Positions 14,390 to 21,524 of a DNA stretch of 26,020 nt are shown piece after piece (within the stretch, counting starts at the first letter, position 1; the number at the start of each line of letters is the position of its first letter). Origin of the DNA: a virus; the IMG/VR virus record IMGVR_UViG_3300043621_000114, positions 1 through 26,020 of that record; one strand, written 5' to 3'. A program made the position numbers and the translations under genes. The notes under the pieces were generated by a model. It was not told the DNA's origin, searched no databases, and worked only from the letters and a program-made list of their open reading frames with translations.

Positions 14390-14765
14390 GTGCCTGGTCC
14401 GCCAGGCCGGCTGCACCCGCGACGAGGCCTACGAGGCGCTCGACACGGCGATCGCCATCATGAACTGCAAGCGGCCCAACGACATGGTGGTGGCGGGCTA
14501 CGTCAACATCATGATGATGTTTCCGCGAGAGCTGCTGCTGCCCTCGATCCGCACGGCGCTCGCCAACGAGCGCTTCCACGTGCTGCCGACGGTCGGCGCC
14601 CTGGTCGCCGCCGCCAAGCTCGAGCACGAGCTGCGCCAGCGCAAGGTCACCGACCTCAAGATCGCCATCACCCGGCTCGAGCTCCGCAAGATGTTCGAGG
14701 ACAAGCAGGGCGACCGCAGCCGGGCCGCCCGCGTGCGCGGCTCAGCGGCTAGTCGTCCAGATTGA
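14226..14765 (+). CDS. Unknown helical protein, third gene of the repressor operon
   Basis: 179 residues from the ATG at 14226, just after a GGAAG. Almost entirely helical. It has a cysteine-containing N-terminal half (RRARQVCEAGMVQWLVAEPGDW, CLVRQAGCTRDEAYEALD), a central methionine-rich segment (YVNIMMMFPRELLLP) and a long charged C-terminal helix (AAAKLEHELRQRKVTDLKIA and onwards). The LPTVGALVAAAKxExxxR motif near residue 120 resembles the C-terminal part of some phage replication helpers, but this is weak. Its end overlaps the oppositely transcribed 83-residue gene by 17 bases. Function unknown. Confidence 0.7.
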   Translation: MTQEIKQSFDALGPSEKRRLYEVAFRRARQVCEAGMVQWLVAEPGDWILQAVLTECLVRQAGCTRDEAYEALDTAIAIMNCKRPNDMVVAGYVNIMMMFPRELLLPSIRTALANERFHVLPTVGALVAAAKLEHELRQRKVTDLKIAITRLELRKMFEDKQGDRSRAARVRGSAASRPD

Positions 14766-15000
14766 CGATCGACTTGCCGTAGGACAGGAAGAAGCCGACG
14801 ACTTCGTGCGCCGAAAACTGTTTCTGGTCCTGGACTAATGTCCAGTCGTGGAAGGCGATCGCGGCGGCCATCACGTTGGCCGCCTGGGTCATCGCCAGCG
14901 CCTTCGACATGGCGTCGGCGGCGGCCCGCGTGATGTTGTCGCCGAGATCGGCCAGCGTCTCGCGCTCCGACAGCCGGCCCTCGGGCGGCTTGCCGTTCAC
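14749..15000 (-). CDS. Small unknown protein after parB, 83 residues
   Basis: A GTG at 15000 overlaps the ParB stop (GTGA), so translation is coupled to the ParB-like gene. The product starts polar (NGKPPEGRLSERETLADLGDN), has a long Ala/Met-rich helix (AAADAMSKALAMTQAANVMAAAIAF) and a final mixed part ending in an acidic NLDD. The gene contains a TTA leucine codon, which is rare in this GC-rich DNA, inside the palindrome-like CTGGACTAATGTCCAG at 14830-14845. Last gene of the leftward operon. Function unknown; a partner of the ParB protein is possible by position only. Confidence 0.65.
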   Translation of the reverse strand: MNGKPPEGRLSERETLADLGDNITRAAADAMSKALAMTQAANVMAAAIAFHDWTLVQDQKQFSAHEVVGFFLSYGKSIVNLDD

Positions 15001-16631
15001 TTGATCAGGCCGAAGGTGAAGCCGGCCTCGGTATCGGCCGCCACGACACAGTCGAGCACGTGCGCCTCCTTCTTCTTGGGCGTGTGCCCGGCTTCCTTGT
15101 CACCCGAACGCTTACGGTAGTCGATCAGCTGGTCGGTGCGGAAGCGCTTGAAGAAGTCCTTGCCGGGCTTCAGCCAGTCCAGCCCGGCGAGCTCCTTGAG
15201 GCCCTTCTTGAGGACCTGCGAGGCCGGCGGCGGCACGATCATCGAGGCCACCGCATGGCTGAACAGCTTCTCGCGGTTGGGCTTGGAGAGCTCGCAGAAC
15301 TCCTCGTAGGTGAGCCGGCTGCGCAGCGCCTTGTCGTGCGCCTCGTCGTTCTCGACGAAGGCCTCGCCGTCGTATTCCTCGCCGAGCCGCTTCCACCTGG
15401 CCCGGCTGCCGTTGTGCTCGAAGGCGACCGCGTTGTAGCCGATCCAGCCGCCGCCGTAGAACTGCTGGGCGATCACCAGATACTGCACCAGGGCGAGCGG
15501 CGCCTTGCCGGCCGAGACCTGGTTGAACAGCGCTGCGGCGGCCAGCCCGTTGACGATCTCATGCTGCGCCGGCGACCACTCGGTGCACTTCAGCGGCTTG
15601 GGCTCGGCCTCGGTGGTGTCGGCCGCCGCGCCGTTCTTGGCCTTCTTCACCGCCGCCTTCTCGACGGTCTTGCGTTCCACCATGTTCTCGTGGACCTCTA
15701 TGTGCCCATGGTGGTCAGCCTTGAAAAACACCGTGAGCTTGGCGCGCTGCTCGGGCGTGCGAACCTTGCCTTCAAACTCGACGTACTTCTGCAGGGTCTG
15801 CCAGTCGTCGCGGTCGAGCACCTTCACCGCGTTGTAGCCGAGCTGCTGGTACTTCTCGACCTCCTCGGCCGCCCACGCATCCTGGAGCTCCGCAAACTTC
15901 CGGGCATCGAGCAGCCAGATCCCGGCGAGGGGCTGATCATGGTCAGCAAAGAGGTCGCGCTGGATCAGCTTTTCCGGGTAGAGAGCGAGATCGAAGTTGG
16001 CGACGGCAGCGCTGATTTTCTTTTCCGTCATAGCGCTGTGGATCTGGCCGATGTGCACGTCCAGCTTCTTGTTGCGCTTGAGGAAGGCCTTTTGCTGATC
16101 GGCCGACCCCAGCGTGAAAGCCATCGCAGCACCAAGGCCAATCTTGCCCTCACGAAAGACCTCCTTCACTTCGGGGGCCAGCTGAGCAAGTTTGACGCGC
16201 TGCTCGAGCCAGCGTTCGTCCTTGCCGAAGCGAAGCGCGATCGCTTCCTTCGTCTCGCTCTCTTTGGCGAGCCGCAGGATGGCCTCGCACTCGTCGAGCG
16301 GGTGCATCGGCGTGCGTAGGTTGGCGTGCAGCGACACCTCGAGGCCCTGCATGGTCGACGCGCCGTTGTTACGCACGCGGCACTCGATCTCGGTAAAGGT
16401 CTCGCCGGCGATCAGGCCCTCCTTGATGGCATGGCGGATCGCCAGCAGGCGCTGCGCGCCGTCGACGACGTCCCACTTGCCGCCCTCGACCGCATCGACG
16501 GTCAGCGGATAGAGCAGCCCGACGCTGGCGATCGAGGCGACCAGCGCCTTGTCGACAGTGTGGTCCTTGCGCGCATTGGTCTTGGTGATCTTGAGCTCGT
16601 CGATTGGTACCCAGACAGACTCGTTAGCCAT
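14997..16631 (-). CDS. ParB-family DNA-binding protein
   Basis: 544 residues; the ATG at 16631 has GAGGAGG six bases upstream, better than an upstream in-frame ATG. The N-terminal ParB/Spo0J domain is clear: VWVPIDELKITKTNARKD (6-23), a SIASVGLLYPLTV helix-strand (33-45), and VVDGAQRLLAI (55-65), where GAQR stands in the place of the CTP-contacting GERR motif. NLRTPMHPLDECEAIL (104-119) matches the second conserved box. Residues 126-150 (KEAIALRFGKDERWLEQRVKL) form the helix-turn-helix. The remaining 350 residues include an unusual, Lys/Glu-rich C-terminal part with no family recognised. Chromosomal ParB proteins bind parS and slide along DNA as CTP-driven clamps; phage relatives act in partition or as regulators. 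No ParA-type ATPase gene is visible in the window. A consensus parS lies at 21896. Confidence 0.85.
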   Translation of the reverse strand: MANESVWVPIDELKITKTNARKDHTVDKALVASIASVGLLYPLTVDAVEGGKWDVVDGAQRLLAIRHAIKEGLIAGETFTEIECRVRNNGASTMQGLEVSLHANLRTPMHPLDECEAILRLAKESETKEAIALRFGKDERWLEQRVKLAQLAPEVKEVFREGKIGLGAAMAFTLGSADQQKAFLKRNKKLDVHIGQIHSAMTEKKISAAVANFDLALYPEKLIQRDLFADHDQPLAGIWLLDARKFAELQDAWAAEEVEKYQQLGYNAVKVLDRDDWQTLQKYVEFEGKVRTPEQRAKLTVFFKADHHGHIEVHENMVERKTVEKAAVKKAKNGAAADTTEAEPKPLKCTEWSPAQHEIVNGLAAAALFNQVSAGKAPLALVQYLVIAQQFYGGGWIGYNAVAFEHNGSRARWKRLGEEYDGEAFVENDEAHDKALRSRLTYEEFCELSKPNREKLFSHAVASMIVPPPASQVLKKGLKELAGLDWLKPGKDFFKRFRTDQLIDYRKRSGDKEAGHTPKKKEAHVLDCVVAADTEAGFTFGLIK

Positions 16632-17004
16632 TGTGATCCTCCTCTGATGATGCACTGGCCGGCCGTGGCTCGGCCGCGGCGAAGCGGCGCCACAGCCAGT
16701 TGGTGAACTGCTTGTCCATCAGCGTGCGATAATGGCCGAGATACTCGTTGTCCCAGCCGCGCCAGTGCGGCTCGAACTGGTCGATGAACTCGGCCCAGCG
16801 CGTCGGGTACCAGGCGAAGAACCCGGTCATGACGTGATGCGGCCAGCGCCGGGCGTCGACCATCAGCTGCTGCAGCGGATCGCCATGCCCCATCGCGAAG
16901 CAGTAGGCCAGATAGGCCTTGTTCCAGTGCGCCAGCACAAAGCCATCGAGCTCGGGCGGGATGGCGATCGGCCCGAACGGCAGCGGCACCACGTCGTCGC
17001 TCAT
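16624..17004 (-). CDS. Unknown protein, 126 residues
   Basis: The ATG at 17004 overlaps the stop of the upstream gene (ATGA) and the stop overlaps the ParB-family start by 8 bases, so it is co-translated with parB. The product is rich in Trp, His and Tyr: IPPELDGFVLAHWNKAYLAYC, RRWPHHVMTGFFAWYP, EPHWRGWDNEYLGHYRTL. No transmembrane segment is convincing; the pattern suggests a compact helical domain. The C-terminus is disordered (Ala/Ser/Glu). Family not recognised. Confidence 0.7.
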   Translation of the reverse strand: MSDDVVPLPFGPIAIPPELDGFVLAHWNKAYLAYCFAMGHGDPLQQLMVDARRWPHHVMTGFFAWYPTRWAEFIDQFEPHWRGWDNEYLGHYRTLMDKQFTNWLWRRFAAAEPRPASASSEEDHNG

Positions 17005-17456
17005 TCGTCGCTTCGCTTGGTGAGCCCGTGCCATTCGCGGTCGACCAGGCCGCCCATCACGCCCTCCCACCACTTGACCGTTGCGTTGTGGATGCGCTCG
17101 TAGGTAGCGCTGGCGCCATGGCTCCAGTCGTCCGAGCACCATTCCATGCCGTCGGGCTTGCTCTGCTGGCGGCTGGTATTGGCCTCCCAGAAGGGCGGCT
17201 GCATCTCGGCCAGGAAGACCATCGTCTCCATGACCCGGCCGTCGATGCCGAGGATCATCGGCGTGTCGCTCTCCTTGTCGATGTAGCAGCGGCCGACGCT
17301 CGAGACGACGACGCGACGCCATTCGTCGAACACGTCCTTGGTCCGGCTGCCCCACACCTTGTGCTCGAGCAGGGTGTTGCGATGCCACACGCAGCGGCTG
17401 CCCAGGATGAAGTGACCAGGCCAGCCACGCTCGGTGATGAGGACGCGGTTGATCAT
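17001..17456 (-). CDS. Conserved phage protein of unknown function, 151 residues
   Basis: The ATG at 17456 overlaps the upstream stop (ATGA). The N-terminal motif ITERGWPGHFILGSRCVWHRNTLLE followed by VVVSSVGRCYI is a layout I have seen in many phages and some prophages: a small alpha/beta domain with conserved Gly-His, Cys and Arg. The C-terminal half has several tryptophans (EWCSDDWSHGAS, VKWWEGVM) and probably packs as helices. No catalytic motif can be assigned. Co-translated with the 126-residue and ParB-family genes. Confidence 0.72.
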   Translation of the reverse strand: MINRVLITERGWPGHFILGSRCVWHRNTLLEHKVWGSRTKDVFDEWRRVVVSSVGRCYIDKESDTPMILGIDGRVMETMVFLAEMQPPFWEANTSRQQSKPDGMEWCSDDWSHGASATYERIHNATVKWWEGVMGGLVDREWHGLTKRSDE

Positions 17457-17722
17457 CGGCCATCCTTTCGTTTGTTGAACTCGCGCACCATGAGCTGCAT
17501 GTAGCTGACCGCCCGTTTCTCCTCGAGACTAAGGCTGATCAGCTCGTCGTCGGTGATACCGACCCACTGCCCCTGCTTCAGCAGGTGGGGATAGCCGCAG
17601 CGCAGGCAGACCGAGACGTCGCCTTCGCTCGGCACGGCCTCGTCGTCGAGCGGATGGCTCGCCGAATCCATTTCGTGGTTGCAGCTGGCGCAGCGCCACG
17701 GCTCATAGCGGACAGTGACCAT
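17453..17722 (-). CDS. Small zinc-ribbon protein, first gene of the parB unit
   Basis: 89 residues; ATG at 17722 with AGGGGGG upstream. Two CxxC pairs (Cys 11/14 and Cys 39/42, in RCASCN and VCLRCG) make a zinc ribbon. The C-terminal half is a long charged helix (DDELISLSLEEKRAVSYMQLMVREFNKRK). It is the first gene downstream of a candidate promoter with the GGACATATGTCC operator and leads into the 151-residue, 126-residue, ParB-family and 83-residue genes, all coupled by 4- to 8-base overlaps. Probably a small DNA- or protein-binding factor. Confidence 0.72.
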   Translation of the reverse strand: MVTVRYEPWRCASCNHEMDSASHPLDDEAVPSEGDVSVCLRCGYPHLLKQGQWVGITDDELISLSLEEKRAVSYMQLMVREFNKRKDGR

Positions 17723-17737
17723 GATCCCCCCTGCTTT

Positions 17738-17766
17738 TCTCTAGCTCTGGACATATGTCCGCGCAA
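17738..17766 (-). promoter_or_regulatory. Candidate promoter with GGACATATGTCC operator, upstream of the parB unit
   Basis: On the - strand: TTGCGC (17766-17761), 17-base spacer, TAGAGA (17743-17738). The perfect 12-bp palindrome GGACATATGTCC (17749-17760) fills the spacer. It lies 26 bases upstream of the ATG at 17722, in a 136-base gap otherwise free of genes, and is shared (10 of 12 bases palindromic) with the XRE promoter at 13503-13512. This suggests the XRE repressor controls the parB unit. The rest of the gap (17767-17858) holds two small hairpins (GAAGG/CCTTC at 17813-17826 and CCACC/GGTGG beside it) and no gene. Confidence 0.5.
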
Positions 17767-17858
17767 GCGCTGGCCGCCGGGGCTGCGAGTCCGCCCCATT
17801 CCCTCCTCGCAGAAGGGCGTCCTTCCACCCCAGGGTGGCGACGCGGCCAACTCCGTTG

Positions 17859-18134
17859 TTACCTGTCGAGCCGGCCGTCGAGCGGCCGCAGACCGAAGCA
17901 CAGATCCTCCGGCTTGCAGCCGGCACTGGTCGGGCCACGGGTGAAGCGGGCGAACACCACGTTGCCGCGGAACGAGGTGATCACCCCGACCTCGTTGTAG
18001 ATGCCGTGGCTGTGATAGATCACCCGCCGGCCGATGTCGGCCTTGGTGAGCGCATCATAGACCAGCGGCGCGGTCTCCCAGGCGCCGATCCAGTCGTGCT
18101 GGCGGTCGATCACGTTGAAGCTGCGCCGGATCAT
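17859..18134 (-). CDS. Unknown beta-rich protein, 91 residues
   Basis: The ATG at 18134 overlaps the stop of the DUF932 gene (ATGA). The C-terminal half has the pattern DIGRRVIYHSHG, EVGVITSFRGNVVFARF and KPEDLCFGL: a small beta-barrel-like domain in which a hydrophobic strand is followed by a ...GVITS... turn and a PEDL closing motif. Very similar short domains recur in phage genomes without assigned function. The N-terminal third (RRSFNVIDRQHDWIGAWETAP) is less regular. It is the last gene before the operator-containing gap. Confidence 0.68.
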   Translation of the reverse strand: MIRRSFNVIDRQHDWIGAWETAPLVYDALTKADIGRRVIYHSHGIYNEVGVITSFRGNVVFARFTRGPTSAGCKPEDLCFGLRPLDGRLDR

Positions 18135-18973
18135 CCGACCTTCTCGAGCCCCTTCCACAGCTCGCCCTCGACCAGGGCGCCAACCCGCTTCTGGCGGTCG
18201 TTCTGCGTCTTGATCGGCACGTCGTGGGTGGCCCACGTGGTCAAGAGGTTGAAGGCGTCCCACAGCGAGACGCCCTGATCGCGGGCGAACTGCGCCGTCA
18301 GCTGGTCGACCAGGCGCGGGTTGGACTGCGGGATGTCGGCCACCAGCTCGCTGAACTCGATCGACGAGAGCTCGATCTGCGGCCAGCGCTGGTAGCGGTC
18401 CATGGTCTCGAGGAAGCTGGTCGCCGCCAGCGTCAGGCGCTCAGCCGCGCCCTCGATCTTGATCTCCATGTCGCCGGTGTGCTTGAAGCCGATCGCGTCG
18501 ATCGTCTTGCCGCTGACCACACCGTTGCAGCAGATGAAGTCGAAGCAGCCGCAGCGGCCCTGGAAGCGCATCGAGCCGTCGTAGCTGTCCATCATCATGA
18601 TGGAGAGCGCCATCCGCCGGCGCCCGCTGCGCCCGGTCTCGAACTCGACCATGTGATCGGGGAAGACATACTGGCGGAAGCACTTGGCGCCGTTGTCGGC
18701 CATGTCGGTCTTGACGATCATGGTCTGCCACTTGAGCTCCGACTCCCGGATCGCCTTCTCGAAGGCGTCGAAGTGAACCTGGTAGAGCACCAGCGAATAC
18801 TTGTCGCTGTGCACCGCCAGCGCGTCGCCGGTGTCGGTGCGGATCACTGCCTTGTAGCCGGGGATCTGTTTGGCGGTGCCGTCGAAGATCGGCGACAACG
18901 CCACGGCGAAGAACACCGGCTCGAGCTGGTTGAACGGGATGAAGCCATGCTTCTCGAGCGCACTCTCTGTCAT
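18131..18973 (-). CDS. DUF932 / phage-plasmid-like protein
   Basis: 280 residues; ATG at 18973 with AAGGAG at six to seven bases. The architecture matches the DUF932 (phage/plasmid-like TIGR03299-type) family: an N-terminal strand-rich part (YKAVIRTDTGDALAVHSDKYSLV), a central beta sheet with FPDHMVEFETG and GRCGCFDFICCNGVVSG, and a helical C-terminal part ending YxxLxTxxTH-like (FNLLTTWATHDV). Members are widespread on plasmids and phages; some are expressed early. Their biochemical role is not established. The length is normal and no truncation is seen. Co-translated with the 91-residue gene downstream and the 104-residue gene upstream. Confidence 0.8.
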   Translation of the reverse strand: MTESALEKHGFIPFNQLEPVFFAVALSPIFDGTAKQIPGYKAVIRTDTGDALAVHSDKYSLVLYQVHFDAFEKAIRESELKWQTMIVKTDMADNGAKCFRQYVFPDHMVEFETGRSGRRRMALSIMMMDSYDGSMRFQGRCGCFDFICCNGVVSGKTIDAIGFKHTGDMEIKIEGAAERLTLAATSFLETMDRYQRWPQIELSSIEFSELVADIPQSNPRLVDQLTAQFARDQGVSLWDAFNLLTTWATHDVPIKTQNDRQKRVGALVEGELWKGLEKVG

Positions 18974-19284
18974 GTCGTCTCCTTGAATCCGGGCGGCGCC
19001 GGCACGCCCACCATGGGCACGGCCAGCGTCCGCTCCTGCCCGGTCCGCGCATCGCGGAACCTGACCAGCCACGCCGTGGCTGACCGTTCGACGGCTATGC
19101 GACCCTGGGTATAGGCGTCGCTGTCCGGGCTGTAGTCGAGCAGCCAGCGTTCCAGTGCGCTGCGCTGCTCGAAGTCGTCGATGACATAGCGGCACTCCGG
19201 CTCGGGCCGCTGGTTGCGGATGGCATAAGGGCCTTCATCCCGCGTCGGCTTCCGGTCAGGGCCGAGCAGGAGGCGTTCCCTCAT
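18970..19284 (-). CDS. Unknown protein before DUF932, about 104 residues
   Basis: Three ATGs are possible (19314, 19293, 19284); 19284 is preferred because AGGAAG lies nine bases before it and the overlap with the upstream gene is shortest. The product has a basic N-terminus (MRERLLLGPDRKPTRDEG), an acidic linker (CRYVIDDFEQRSALERWLLDYSPDSD) and a final beta-rich part (RIAVERSATAWLVRFRDARTG, RTLAVPMVGVP). No family recognised. The stop overlaps the DUF932 start by four bases. Confidence 0.6.
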   Translation of the reverse strand: MRERLLLGPDRKPTRDEGPYAIRNQRPEPECRYVIDDFEQRSALERWLLDYSPDSDAYTQGRIAVERSATAWLVRFRDARTGQERTLAVPMVGVPAPPGFKETT

Positions 19285-19885
19285 CAGCCTCATCTTCCTC
19301 GGGGAAAGCATCATCCCACTCCTCGCCGGTGATGCCGGTCAGGATGAACTCGCGGTCATCCAGCGACAGGTGAGGGAGAGCGTTCTGTATTAATGCACCT
19401 TTGTCCAGCGCCGCCCACTGCTCGGCAGTGGCCACCAGCTTCTTCGTGCGCGTCTTGCCCGAGACCATCGACTGGCGCGTGACCTGGCGCTCGACCCGGC
19501 CGTCGGGCAGCACCTTGTCGACCGCCTGGTTGACGAAGCGGATGGCCGCCGCGCCGTCGCTGATGATGGTGACCTTGTCGGCGCCGAACACCGCCTTGAG
19601 CTGGTCGGCCACGCTCATGCCGGTGCGCTCGGCGATCTGGCCCAGCGTCTCGCCGCGGCCCGACCTGTCGGCGGCGTTGGGCGCCCGCTCGCTCGGGAAG
19701 TCAGCCATGCCGGGATCGGTGGTGTGATGGTCGCAGCCCTCGCTGCCCGCCGTGTAGCGGCCATGGCTGGGCGATTCGGGGTGGAGGCACATCGCCTTCA
19801 TCGGCTCGCCGGCCAGGGCGTGCGCCAGGAGCTCGGACCAGGCGCTGCAGCTTCGGCAGCTATTCAATCGGTTTCTTGCGGGCAT
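19256..19885 (-). CDS. Unknown protein with N-terminal zinc site, 209 residues
   Basis: ATG at 19885 with GGAGAAG four bases upstream. Residues 10-54 carry Cys 10, 13, 33 and 51 plus His 53/54 (CRSC...MCLHP...GCDHH), a typical small phage zinc-binding module. A flexible segment (56-80) follows, then a helix (ETLGQIAERTGMSVADQLKAVFG) and beta strands. The C-terminal motif LPHLSLDDREFILTGITGEEWDDAF followed by an acidic tail (PEEDEADEG) is a recurring ending in small phage proteins. Function unknown. The 5' end overlaps the upstream gene by 26 bases. Confidence 0.7.
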   Translation of the reverse strand: MPARNRLNSCRSCSAWSELLAHALAGEPMKAMCLHPESPSHGRYTAGSEGCDHHTTDPGMADFPSERAPNAADRSGRGETLGQIAERTGMSVADQLKAVFGADKVTIISDGAAAIRFVNQAVDKVLPDGRVERQVTRQSMVSGKTRTKKLVATAEQWAALDKGALIQNALPHLSLDDREFILTGITGEEWDDAFPEEDEADEGTPPARP

Positions 19886-20129
19886 AGTTCTTCTCCGGGT
19901 TGACGAAGTCGTGGTCGCGGCGACGCTCCTGCTCGTCGTAGCAGTGCAGTGGGTTGAGGCTGGTCGAGCCGCCGGCGTCGAGCGCCAAGGCGCCCAGCAT
20001 GGCGAACTTGAAGTACAGGCCGCAGAAGCGGCAGCGGCTTTTCATGATGCTGTGCAGCAGCTCGTTGTCGTCGAAGCTGCCCCTCATGGCGGCGACCCAC
20101 CGGGCGGCCGTCTGGTCCCTCTGTTCCAT
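19860..20129 (-). CDS. Unknown small protein with possible zinc site, 89 residues
   Basis: ATG at 20129 after GAGGAACGC. Contains SRCRFCGLYF with Cys 33 and 36 and another Cys at 63, followed by a hydrophobic segment (KFAMLGALALDAGGS) that is too short and interrupted for a clear membrane helix. The end is basic and charged (EQERRRDHDFVNPEKNYARKK). Could be a small zinc-binding protein with an incomplete four-ligand site. Function unknown. Confidence 0.6.
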   Translation of the reverse strand: MEQRDQTAARWVAAMRGSFDDNELLHSIMKSRCRFCGLYFKFAMLGALALDAGGSTSLNPLHCYDEQERRRDHDFVNPEKNYARKKPIE

Positions 20130-20320
20130 GCGTTCCTCTGGCGTAGCCTGTCGGCTGCGCTTTGAGGCTCATGGGGGCCGCCTTCACGATGCAGGCGGCG
20201 CGACCAGATGCTGCCGGCGGCAGCGACGAAACTGACGACGAAGACGCCGGCCAGCTTCTTGGCCCATTCAATCGTCGCCTGCGATTTGATCACCTCGATG
20301 ATCACCGATCTCAGCAGCAT
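20084..20320 (-). CDS. Small membrane protein, about 78 residues
   Basis: ATG at 20320, with GGAG ten bases upstream. One membrane helix (about 22-41, KLAGVFVVSFVAAAGSIW) is followed by a basic, polar C-terminal tail (SRRLHREGGPHEPQSAADRLRQR). The N-terminal helix (SVIIEVIKSQATIEWAKK) is amphipathic. The last 15 residues overlap the next gene and may be run-on. Expected in the inner membrane. Function unknown. Confidence 0.55.
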   Translation of the reverse strand: MLLRSVIIEVIKSQATIEWAKKLAGVFVVSFVAAAGSIWSRRLHREGGPHEPQSAADRLRQRNAWNRGTRRPPGGSPP

Positions 20321-20792
20321 ACGGCCATGTCTCCACGAACTGTCGCAACCGGAAGGTGAGGCTCTCGAGCGGCGGCCGGATCTCGTAGCTCGAGCCTGCC
20401 GGGTAGAACAGCCGGTGGGTGTCCCATTCGCGCAGGTGGAAGTAGATCATTGCCGCGGTCAGCCCGAAGGCTTCGCACTCCCGCGACTGGTAGTGCAGCG
20501 TGTAATGCTGCCAGTCCTTGAGCGGGAACTCGTCGAGCAGCACGTCGGCCATCAGCGGCGACTTGAGCTCGCTGCAGAAGTTGATCGGCTTGAGGCTAAT
20601 CAGCGGACTGCCGCCCGACCTGGCGAAGTGCCCGAGCATGCAGCCGACCGGCTGGATCTCGAGCGTGCGTGGCACCGCATAGTAGGTCGCCATGTTGAGG
20701 CGGTTCTGCGGGATCGTCGGCACCAGCTCGAGGACCTGGCGCAGGCGATGACGATCGGGCTCGACCGACTTCAGGCGTGAACGCATCGGCAT
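20268..20792 (-). CDS. Unknown phage protein, 174 residues
   Basis: Several ATGs lie within 18 bases; the one at 20792 is chosen because GGAG is six bases before it. The sequence has the pattern RLNMATYYAVPR (near residue 30), VGCMLGHFA, a polar middle and ECEAFGLTAAMIYFHLREWDTHRLFYPAGSSYE, which recalls a family of small phage and bacterial proteins of unknown function in which a Cys/Gly helix is followed by FGL...LFxP. The C-terminal 17 residues overlap the downstream membrane-protein gene. It sits directly after a terminator that separates it from ssb, so it may have its own promoter. No promoter could be assigned by eye. Confidence 0.65.
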   Translation of the reverse strand: MPMRSRLKSVEPDRHRLRQVLELVPTIPQNRLNMATYYAVPRTLEIQPVGCMLGHFARSGGSPLISLKPINFCSELKSPLMADVLLDEFPLKDWQHYTLHYQSRECEAFGLTAAMIYFHLREWDTHRLFYPAGSSYEIRPPLESLTFRLRQFVETWPYAAEIGDHRGDQIAGDD

Positions 20793-20808
20793 GGGCATCT
20801 CCATCGAC

Positions 20809-20847
20809 GAAAAAGAGTCAGCACCGTCCGGGCTGCCCGGCACTGAC
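20809..20847 (-). terminator. Rho-independent terminator after ssb
   Basis: On the - strand an inner CCGGG-CAG-CCCGG hairpin is enclosed by GTCAG/CTGAC (20847-20843 and 20821-20817), followed by TCTTTTTC (20816-20809). It lies 96 bases after the ssb stop and 17 bases before the next start. The rest of the gap (20848-20942) is G/C-rich with small inverted repeats and no gene. Confidence 0.72.
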
Positions 20848-20942
20848 GTGTGCCTCTCCCTGGGGGGGAAGGAGGCTCCTGCAGCCGCCCGGTCGTCAGG
20901 GTGGAGACCCCGCCCGGAAGGCAGCTGCCGCACCGCGCTGTG

Positions 20943-21464
20943 TTAGAACGGGATGTCTTCGTCCGCCATCTGGCGGCCGATGCGCGCCGCCCGCTGCTCG
21001 GGCGTCTCGCTGCCGGCGCGCTCGCCGTCGGCACCGTGCTCGGCATCGCCAGCCGGTCGGCGCACACCGCCCTCATAGCTCTCGGTGTCCTCGCCACGGC
21101 GCTCGCCGTTCGGCCGGCCGCCCAGCATCTTGATGGTGCTCTGCGGCCCCAGCTTGACCTCGAAGCTGTAGCGGTCGGCTCCCGACTGGTCGATCCACTT
21201 GCGGTTCTGTGGCGTGCCCACGATCATCACCAGCTGGCCCTGCTTCAGGTACTTGGCGATGAGCGACGTGATCAGCCCGGTCTCGCCCTGCTGATAGGCC
21301 ACGATGTTGAACCAGTTGGTCTTCTGCATGCGCTCGCCCGACTGGCGGTCAAGCCACTGCTCGTTCACCGCGACGCTGAAGTTGGCCGCGGTGGCGCCGT
21401 TCGGCAGATGGCGGATCTCCGGGTCACGTCCCAGATTTCCGACAACCGTGATCTGTGCGTACAT
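20943..21464 (-). CDS. ssb: Single-stranded DNA-binding protein
   Basis: 173 residues; ATG at 21464 with AAGGAG six to seven bases upstream. The OB-fold is textbook: ITVVGNLGRDPEIRHLPNG (5-23), ANFSVAVNEQW, TNWFNIVAY, and YLKQGQLVMIVGTP, followed by a disordered Gly/Arg/Glu-rich linker (110-165) and the acidic tip DEDIPF, which is the docking site for partner proteins in bacterial SSBs. It coats single-stranded DNA in replication and recombination. The full C-terminal tip and normal length indicate a functional protein. It ends a transcript at the terminator 20809-20847. Confidence 0.97.
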   Translation of the reverse strand: MYAQITVVGNLGRDPEIRHLPNGATAANFSVAVNEQWLDRQSGERMQKTNWFNIVAYQQGETGLITSLIAKYLKQGQLVMIVGTPQNRKWIDQSGADRYSFEVKLGPQSTIKMLGGRPNGERRGEDTESYEGGVRRPAGDAEHGADGERAGSETPEQRAARIGRQMADEDIPF

Positions 21465-21524
21465 CTCTCTCTCCTTGCCGCCAGCATCGGCGGACTGTTC
21501 ATCGCCAGGATCGGCGACGAATCT

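Noticed and set aside
13489-16560. Shared TTGTCGACAGTG at 13489-13500 and 16549-16560
   Set aside because: The second copy codes for conserved ParB-domain residues (VDKAL) and has no promoter context; likely chance.
17741-17938. Open frame of 65 codons across the operator gap
   Set aside because: It runs through the operator and into the neighbouring gene in another frame, with no ribosome-binding site.
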